A stretch of DNA of 11,541 nucleotides from Bdellovibrio sp. (lineage in GTDB: Bacteria > Bdellovibrionota > Bdellovibrionia > Bdellovibrionales > Bdellovibrionaceae): the NCBI GenBank assembly GCA_019104905.1, contig JAHRXB010000068.1, positions 1 through 11,541 on the forward strand, read 5' to 3'. The position numbers and the translations under genes were made by a program. Under the pieces are notes generated by a model, which saw nothing but the letters and a program-made list of their open reading frames with translations, did not search any database and had not been told where the DNA came from. Every line of letters starts with the position of its first letter. The stretch's first letter is position 1. Of the stretch, positions 6,989-11,541 are shown piece after piece.

Positions 6989-8554
6989 ATGGAATTTGTT
7001 ATCACCGCAATTATCGGTGTTTTATTGGGCGGAGCGGTTGTCTTTATCGTAAAACGTTTGCAGGACGAAAATAAAAAGAAATCCGCACGTATCGAGGCCG
7101 AGCGTATTATCAACAAGGCGAAATCGGAAGCCGCAAAACTGAAAAAAGATTCAGAGACCAAGGCTAAGGATTTCGAGGCGCGCGCTCGTAAGAATGTGGA
7201 AGCGGATATTCATAAGCAAAAGTCGACAGTTAAAAACAAAGAATCTCAACTTGAGCGTCGTTTGAAGGAAATTGAAGACCAATTCAAACAGAAAATGGAA
7301 GAAAACGAGCGTTATCTGAACACTCTAAAAGATCGTGAAGAAAAAATTGCGATCTCAGAAAATCGCATCAAGGATCTAGAGAAAAAAGGCGAGACTCACA
7401 TTGTCGAATTAAGACAGAAGTTGGAGTCTGTGGCCGCGATGACTCAAGACGAAGCTCGTCGTCAGCTTTTGGGCGCTTTGGAAGATGAAGCCAAACAAGA
7501 AGCGGCGAAAAAGATCGCGCAGATCGAAGAAGAGGCTCATAAAGAATCTGATAAAAAAGCCAAACGTATTTTGGCGACAGCTCTTTCACGTTTCGCCTCT
7601 GAATACACTTCCGAGCGCACGGTCAGCGTTTTGGCTTTGCCTAACGACGAGATGAAAGGAAAGATCATCGGTCGTGAGGGACGTAACATCCGCACGTTGG
7701 AAGCTCTTTGTGGTGTGGACTTGATCGTCGATGACACTCCTGAAGCTGTGGTTATTTCTGGTTTCGATCCGGTTCGCCGCGAGTTGGCGCGTCGTACGAT
7801 TGAGAAACTGATGGAAGATGGACGTGTGCATCCGGCTCGCATCGAAGAGGTTGTTGAAAAACAACGTTCCGAGTTAATGAAGTCCATCAAAGAAGAGGGC
7901 GATCGTCATGTGATGGAGTTGGGTATCGCCAACATGCATCCTGAGTTGATCAAAATTATCGGTGGTTTGAAATATCGCTCTTATCAAGGTCAGAATGCTT
8001 TGAACCAGGCTTTGGAAGTTGCACAGATTGCGGGCCTCTTGGCCGGTGAGATGGGTGTGAACGTGAAGCAAGCACGTCGTGCGGGTCTGTTGCACAATAT
8101 CGGTAAGGCCATTGATCATACGGCAGAAGGCAGCTATGCCTTTGTCGGTGCCGAGGCCGCAAAGAAATACAATGAATCTGAAGACGTTTGCCATGCGATT
8201 CGCGCCCATGACGAAGAGGAAAAACCTCATTCGATTCTTGCGTGGATTGTGCATGCGGCATTTATTTTATCGAGCTCTCGTCCTGGTGCTCGTCGTCCGC
8301 AAATGGATTCCTTCATTCACCGTCTTGAAGATTTGGAAAGCATCGGCAACAGCTTTGACGGTGTTTTGAAAACGTTGGCGCTTCAGGCGGGGAAAGACGT
8401 ACGTGTGCTTGTTGAAAGCAGCAAAGTGACGGACGATCAAGCCGTGATGTTGTCTCGTGATATCGCTCGTAAGATCGAAAGAGAAATGCCACAAGCCGGT
8501 CAGGTCAAAGTGACCGTGGTTCGTGAAACTCGTTCTGTGGAGCACGCACGATGA
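6989..8554 (+). CDS. rny: RNase Y homologue with a degenerate HD domain (probably catalytically inactive)
   Basis: The 521-residue protein has the full RNase Y layout. There is a membrane anchor at 1-22 ([20 protein letters not shown]), a long coiled coil at about 25-205, a KH domain at about 210-275 ([11 protein letters not shown] at 224-234), and an HD-type region at about 325-430. RNase Y is normally a membrane-bound endonuclease that starts mRNA decay. The C-terminal segment (RPGARR 431-436, GNSFDGV 453-459, [15 protein letters not shown] 506-520) also fits closely. However, the expected metal ligands are changed: the usual His in the LKHSxEVA motif is Gln340, HD is His369-Asn370, AHHGD is AHDEE at 406-410, and the Asp of AADALS is Phe425. 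Family membership is sure; loss of catalysis is inferred by comparison with the remembered B. subtilis sequence. The start at 6989 follows CAGGAG at the end of the previous gene. The stop overlaps the tyrS start. Confidence 0.93.
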   Translation: MEFVITAIIGVLLGGAVVFIVKRLQDENKKKSARIEAERIINKAKSEAAKLKKDSETKAKDFEARARKNVEADIHKQKSTVKNKESQLERRLKEIEDQFKQKMEENERYLNTLKDREEKIAISENRIKDLEKKGETHIVELRQKLESVAAMTQDEARRQLLGALEDEAKQEAAKKIAQIEEEAHKESDKKAKRILATALSRFASEYTSERTVSVLALPNDEMKGKIIGREGRNIRTLEALCGVDLIVDDTPEAVVISGFDPVRRELARRTIEKLMEDGRVHPARIEEVVEKQRSELMKSIKEEGDRHVMELGIANMHPELIKIIGGLKYRSYQGQNALNQALEVAQIAGLLAGEMGVNVKQARRAGLLHNIGKAIDHTAEGSYAFVGAEAAKKYNESEDVCHAIRAHDEEEKPHSILAWIVHAAFILSSSRPGARRPQMDSFIHRLEDLESIGNSFDGVLKTLALQAGKDVRVLVESSKVTDDQAVMLSRDIARKIEREMPQAGQVKVTVVRETRSVEHAR

Positions 8555-9756
8555 TGAGTCCTCAGGAGCAGCTAGAGAGAATTAAATTCGGCGTTGCAGA
8601 GTTCATCAACGACGAAGAGATGCTCAAGAAGCTTAAAAAAGGCAAACCCTTGAATATCAAATTCGGTGCAGACCCCACGCGCCCGGATATTCACTTGGGC
8701 CACACCGTGGTGATCAATAAACTCAAAACCTTCCAGGATTTGGGCCATAAGATTTTCTTTTTGATCGGGGACTTTACCGCGATGATTGGTGATCCTTCGG
8801 GAAAAAACACCACGCGCCCGATGTTGACTCGCGAAGAGATTGAAGAAAACGGCAGAACTTACGCCAAGCAGATCTTCAAAATCTTGGATCCAGAAAAAAC
8901 CGAGATCGTTTACAACTCGACGTGGATCAACAAGATGACTCCCGCGGACATCATTAAAATGTCAGCTCAATACACGGTGGCTCAGATGCTTGAGCGTGAT
9001 GACTTCACCAAGCGTTACAAGTCCGGGACTCCGATTGCGATTCACGAGTTTTTGTATCCGCTCACTCAAGGTTACGACTCGGTGGCTTTGCATTCAGATG
9101 TGGAGCTGGGAGGAACGGATCAGAAGTTTAACTTGCTGGTGGGACGTGATTTGCAAGGGGCTTACGGTCAGGAACCTCAGTGTGTTTTGACGATGCCGAT
9201 TCTTGAGGGCATTGATGGCGTCAATAAGATGTCGAAGTCTTTGGATAACTATATCTCGGTGGTGGATACACCAAAAGATATGTTTGGAAAGACCATGAGA
9301 ATTTCCGATGATCTGATGTTCCGCTGGTACGAACTTCTGACGGATATCACGGCCTCAGGTTTGGCGCAGTTGAAGACGGATTTGCAAGAGAAGCGCAAAC
9401 ATCCTCGCACAGTGAAAGTGGACTTGGCGAAATTCTTGATCAAACGTTTTCACTCGGAAGCGGCCGCTCAAGCCGCCGAGGACGAGTTCAATCGTATCTT
9501 TGTTGAAAAAGGACTTCCTGATGAAGTGCCGGACTTTGTGGTGGCCCCAGAAGCTCAAGTGGGCTTGGCGGCTTTGATGTGCAAAGCGGGCATGGTGGCT
9601 TCCAATGGCGAAGGCAGCCGCTTAATTCAAGGAGGAGGGGTTCAGATTGACGGCGAAAAAGTATCGGACCCTAAGTTGAAAATCGATTTGCAAGCAGGCC
9701 AAAGTTTCGTCATCAAAGCCGGCAAAAAGAAGTTCACAAAAATAGTCGTAAAATAA
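8551..9756 (+). CDS. tyrS: Tyrosyl-tRNA synthetase
   Basis: The enzyme charges tRNA-Tyr with tyrosine using ATP, in the cytosol. The protein has 401 residues, the usual size. The class I signature HLGH is at 48-51 in the context [15 protein letters not shown], and KMSKS is at 226-230. LGGTDQKFN (186-194) is also characteristic. A C-terminal S4 RNA-binding domain covers about 340-400 ([16 protein letters not shown]). The KFGADPTRP form of the first motif places it with the TyrZ-like branch rather than the E. coli-type enzyme. The start ATG at 8551 overlaps the rny stop as ATGATGA, with GGAG at 8539-8542 8 nt ahead, so translation is probably coupled to rny. An ATG directly after (8554) is an alternative. 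The gene is followed by an intrinsic terminator. Confidence 0.97.
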   Translation: MMSPQEQLERIKFGVAEFINDEEMLKKLKKGKPLNIKFGADPTRPDIHLGHTVVINKLKTFQDLGHKIFFLIGDFTAMIGDPSGKNTTRPMLTREEIEENGRTYAKQIFKILDPEKTEIVYNSTWINKMTPADIIKMSAQYTVAQMLERDDFTKRYKSGTPIAIHEFLYPLTQGYDSVALHSDVELGGTDQKFNLLVGRDLQGAYGQEPQCVLTMPILEGIDGVNKMSKSLDNYISVVDTPKDMFGKTMRISDDLMFRWYELLTDITASGLAQLKTDLQEKRKHPRTVKVDLAKFLIKRFHSEAAAQAAEDEFNRIFVEKGLPDEVPDFVVAPEAQVGLAALMCKAGMVASNGEGSRLIQGGGVQIDGEKVSDPKLKIDLQAGQSFVIKAGKKKFTKIVVK

Positions 9757-9776
9757 AAGGTACGCCGTACCTTTTT
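9755..9776 (+). terminator. Intrinsic terminator after tyrS
   Basis: AAAAGGTAC at 9755-9763 pairs with GTACCTTTT at 9767-9775 around a GCC loop. The T-run (9772-9776) directly ends the stem. It begins inside the tyrS stop codon. The A-rich left arm means it could also act in the opposite direction, but no gene needs that here. Confidence 0.75.
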
Positions 9777-9814
9777 GAAACGCGACGCTTCTAAAACGTG
9801 TTGTAGGTACTTAT

Positions 9815-10222
9815 ATGAAAATTAAATTTCTTCCTCAGAACCTCGAAGTTGAAGGAAGTCCAGATAAGACCCTTTTGAAGATTGCGACAGAGAACCATCT
9901 GGAGATCCGTTCGATTTGCAAAGGGGTTCCTTCCTGTGCCGAGTGCCGGGTGAAAATCGTTGAAGGGGAGTCCAATGTTCTCCCTCCCAGCAAGGCTGAA
10001 TTGAACTTGATTGGAACCAGTCATTTTATTGATGGCCGCCGACTCAGTTGCCAAGTGCGCTGTTTTGGGGATGTGACCGTGGATCTGACAGAGCAGGTGG
10101 AGCGTGCGGAAAATCAGACCAAAAAAATCAGAGGTTTCCGTTCCAATAAACAAATTGATTCAAAAGCCGTGAACGACACCATGTTGCTCAATGAAAAAGC
10201 CGACGAGAAAGAAAAGAAGTAG
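9815..10222 (+). CDS. [2Fe-2S] ferredoxin, adrenodoxin type
   Basis: This is a small cytosolic electron carrier. The cluster ligands are Cys35, Cys41, Cys44 and Cys79 (C-x5-C-x2-C-x34-C), in the contexts SICKGVPSCAECRVK and LSCQVR. That spacing fits the ISC/adrenodoxin-type branch of plant-type ferredoxins. An additional Cys83 lies four residues after the last ligand. The core (residues 1-93) is typical; the remaining 42 residues form a highly charged, probably disordered tail (QTKKIRGFRSNKQ, ending DEKEKK). The protein has 135 residues, compared with about 100-115 for the core family. The start at 9815 has only a weak ribosome-binding site (GTAGGT at 9803-9808). It stands after the tyrS terminator and 50 nt before the hydrolase gene. 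No redox partner or Isc gene is in view, so the electron donor and acceptor are unknown. Confidence 0.9.
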   Translation: MKIKFLPQNLEVEGSPDKTLLKIATENHLEIRSICKGVPSCAECRVKIVEGESNVLPPSKAELNLIGTSHFIDGRRLSCQVRCFGDVTVDLTEQVERAENQTKKIRGFRSNKQIDSKAVNDTMLLNEKADEKEKK

Positions 10223-10242
10223 GTCGTTGGTCTAGTTTATTA

Positions 10243-10268
10243 CAGGCTTGTTTGTGCCGACAAGCCTG
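10243..10268 (+). promoter_or_regulatory. Hairpin immediately ahead of the hydrolase start
   Basis: CAGGCTTGT at 10243-10251 pairs perfectly with ACAAGCCTG at 10260-10268 around an 8-nt loop. There is no T-run, so it is a poor intrinsic terminator. It ends 4 nt before the ATG at 10273, where the ribosome must bind, so it could limit translation of the hydrolase. A factor-dependent terminator for the ferredoxin gene, or an operator, are alternatives. Confidence 0.5.
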
Positions 10269-10272
10269 GTGA

Positions 10273-11082
10273 ATGTCTCACAAAATTACCTTCCGCGAAC
10301 GAGGTCAGGGACCGCTGCTTATTCTTCTCCATGGTTATGGGGGAAGTGTTCATCATTGGGAGTCCATCGCGGAATCCTTATCGACACAATATCGAGTCGT
10401 TGTTCCGAATCTGAGCCATGTCTATATGAGTACGGACAAGTTGTTTTTCACTGTGCAGGTCGAGACCCTGGCTAAGTTCATTCGGGAAACGTTTCCCGGT
10501 GAAAGGGTCAGTGTGGCGGGCCTCAGTTACGGGGGCGCTTTGACTTGGGGACTGGCGTCCTTGCACCCTCATCTGGTGAAAAAGACGGTGCTTATCAATC
10601 CCATGGTCACAGATCCGATCAAACACTTTATGCCGAAAGAGCTGAAGTTTTTCTTTTCGGTGCCGCTGAACCTGAAGAGCATTTATCTCATGCTGTCGAC
10701 TCCTATGGGGCGGGCCTTTCTTAAACGATCGGCTCAGATCTTTCGCGATGAACGCAGTGAAGGGGCGATTGCTGTCGAACATCTCAAAGGACGCAAGCTT
10801 CAGTTTGTCGCGCACATGATTCATCATTTTTCGTGGATTCTGCGGTCGGAGGACTGGAGCTTCTGGCATCAAAAGCTTTACAATCATCGTGGTGAATGTC
10901 GCTTGGTTTTTGATAAAGAAGATCTGCTTTTCAATCAAGACGCTTATCGAAAGTTTGCCATGCATATTGGTTGTGAAGATGTCATCGCTTTAACAGGGGC
11001 GGGACATTTGGCGATTAAAACTCGTCCTGAGATGATCTCTCAGTTGATTAAAGAATTTTTAGAAGCGACCGTTGCAGCATAG
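10273..11082 (+). CDS. Alpha/beta-hydrolase fold protein
   Basis: The product has 269 residues and no signal peptide, so it is probably cytosolic. The oxyanion-hole motif LLHGYGGSVHHW is at 18-29, with the nucleophile elbow AGLSYGG at 82-88 (Ser85). An acidic residue falls in VFDKEDLLF (Asp214 or Asp217) and the catalytic His245 in TGAGHLA. The triad is therefore complete and the enzyme is probably active as an esterase, lipase or related hydrolase. The substrate cannot be told from sequence. Residues 113-205 form the variable cap region, rich in aromatic and basic residues. The start at 10273 is preferred because the oxyanion motif then falls at its usual distance; the ribosome-binding site (GGTGA) is weak and lies next to the hairpin at 10243-10268. 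It converges on the glycine-rich gene, with only 2 nt between the stop codons. Confidence 0.9.
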   Translation: MSHKITFRERGQGPLLILLHGYGGSVHHWESIAESLSTQYRVVVPNLSHVYMSTDKLFFTVQVETLAKFIRETFPGERVSVAGLSYGGALTWGLASLHPHLVKKTVLINPMVTDPIKHFMPKELKFFFSVPLNLKSIYLMLSTPMGRAFLKRSAQIFRDERSEGAIAVEHLKGRKLQFVAHMIHHFSWILRSEDWSFWHQKLYNHRGECRLVFDKEDLLFNQDAYRKFAMHIGCEDVIALTGAGHLAIKTRPEMISQLIKEFLEATVAA

Positions 11083-11084
11083 GG

Positions 11085-11541
11085 TTACTGAACAGGGCCT
11101 TTCACTTGAGAAGCATTGTTCCCGCCGATCCAATTCACAGTATTGCCATTGAGTTGAACGGCCTTTCCCGCAGCTCCTCCGGCGTTTCCATAGTATTGAA
11201 GCCCTCCGTAAAGATAGCTATTTCCGGCGGTCCCACCGGCAGATCCCCATTCACCCCCAGCGCCCCCAGCTCCGGAATAACAAGTGCCGCCAGCCCATTG
11301 ATTTGGATAGACACCACTGCTGGCACCGCCGCCACCGCCACCGGGTCCCGAAAAGGAGCCCGCGCCCCCAGAGCTTCCATTGGGATAGTTGGCCCCCGAG
11401 TAGCAGCCGCCTAAAATTCCTGCGGCTCCCGCAGCATAACCGCGACCACCGCCACCACTTCCACCACAGGCAAGAATATTGGTAGTTCCACACTGAGTGC
11501 CACCAGCACCTCCACCGCCGCCGCCGAAAATGTAGCCATTG
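11085..11541 (-). CDS. Glycine-rich surface or tail-fibre-like protein (C-terminal end; 5' part outside window)
   Basis: The minus-strand frame is open from the window edge to a TAA at 11085-11087, giving 151 residues of a longer protein. By my count 55 are glycine (36%), in runs such as GGGGGGAGG and GPGGGGGGASS. They are mixed with Ser, Ala, Tyr and Asn, and with CYSGA repeated twice (about 35 residues apart). The end, GGAAGKAVQLNGNTVNWIGG, followed by about ten further residues, resembles the GYAI-GNS-VTWIxTGTR tail end I know from glycine-rich phage tail-fibre and tip proteins. Codon pattern supports this strand: the opposite strand gives proline-, serine- and arginine-rich shadows. A secreted or cell-surface binding role (adhesin or host recognition) is an inference. 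The N-terminal part needed to classify it lies to the right of the window. The reading frame itself is sure. Confidence 0.85.
   Translation of the reverse strand, partial: NGYIFGGGGGGAGGTQCGTTNILACGGSGGGGRGYAAGAAGILGGCYSGANYPNGSSGGAGSFSGPGGGGGGASSGVYPNQWAGGTCYSGAGGAGGEWGSAGGTAGNSYLYGGLQYYGNAGGAAGKAVQLNGNTVNWIGGNNASQVKGPVQ

Noticed and set aside
7041..7600. Coiled-coil part of rny as an SMC-like or separate gene
   Set aside because: It is continuous in frame with the membrane anchor and the KH domain and has the length expected for RNase Y.
11106..11485. Plus-strand frames rich in Pro, Ser, Arg and His at the right end
   Set aside because: They are complements of glycine codon runs. The minus-strand frame is continuous, ends in a coherent C-terminus and resembles known Gly-rich proteins.
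11221..11541. Simple-sequence GGY repeats as a possible CRISPR or VNTR array
   Set aside because: The repeats are irregular, vary in codon use and length, and are explained by coding for glycine-rich protein.

Overview
This window is a stretch of ordinary, densely packed chromosome. It most likely comes from a predatory bacterium of the Bdellovibrio group (phylum Bdellovibrionota). That placement is an inference from moderate GC content, many exported proteins of unknown function, more than one probable L,D-transpeptidase gene, and a zapA - 5-formyl-THF cyclo-ligase - rny - tyrS run. There is no rRNA or other phylogenetic marker to confirm it. I see no tRNA, rRNA, CRISPR array, insertion sequence or integrase.

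Left part (1-5944) is an envelope region. A leftward gene, cut by the window edge, encodes an exported protein with an SH3b-like domain and a possible YkuD-type catalytic start. It diverges from a rightward gene at 899 for a 541-residue exported protein; its Cys/His pattern suggests a cryptic papain-like (NlpC/P60 or CHAP-type) hydrolase. After a strong hairpin comes a three-gene unit with gaps of 11 and 13 nt: a YcbB/LdtD-like murein L,D-transpeptidase with an intact catalytic motif, then two exported cysteine-containing proteins that I cannot name.

Middle part (5945-9776) is a housekeeping operon, probably driven by a promoter near 5950-5977 and closed by an intrinsic terminator at 9755-9776. 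It contains zapA (Z-ring), 5-formyltetrahydrofolate cyclo-ligase, rny (RNase Y) and tyrS. Spacing is tight (25 nt, 5 nt, then an ATGA overlap), so the four are probably co-transcribed and the last two translationally coupled. The most striking observation is here: the RNase Y homologue keeps its membrane anchor, coiled coil and KH domain, but the metal-binding residues of its HD domain appear to be replaced (His to Gln340, HD to HN at 369-370, HHGD to HDEE at 407-410, Asp to Phe425). It looks like a catalytically dead RNase Y.

Right part (9777-11541) holds an adrenodoxin-type [2Fe-2S] ferredoxin, then an alpha/beta-hydrolase whose translation start sits just behind a perfect 9-bp hairpin. Converging on it from the minus strand is the 3' end of a very glycine-rich gene (36% Gly over 151 residues). 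Its last residues resemble the C-terminal tips of glycine-rich phage tail-fibre proteins, so it may be a surface adhesin or host-recognition protein.
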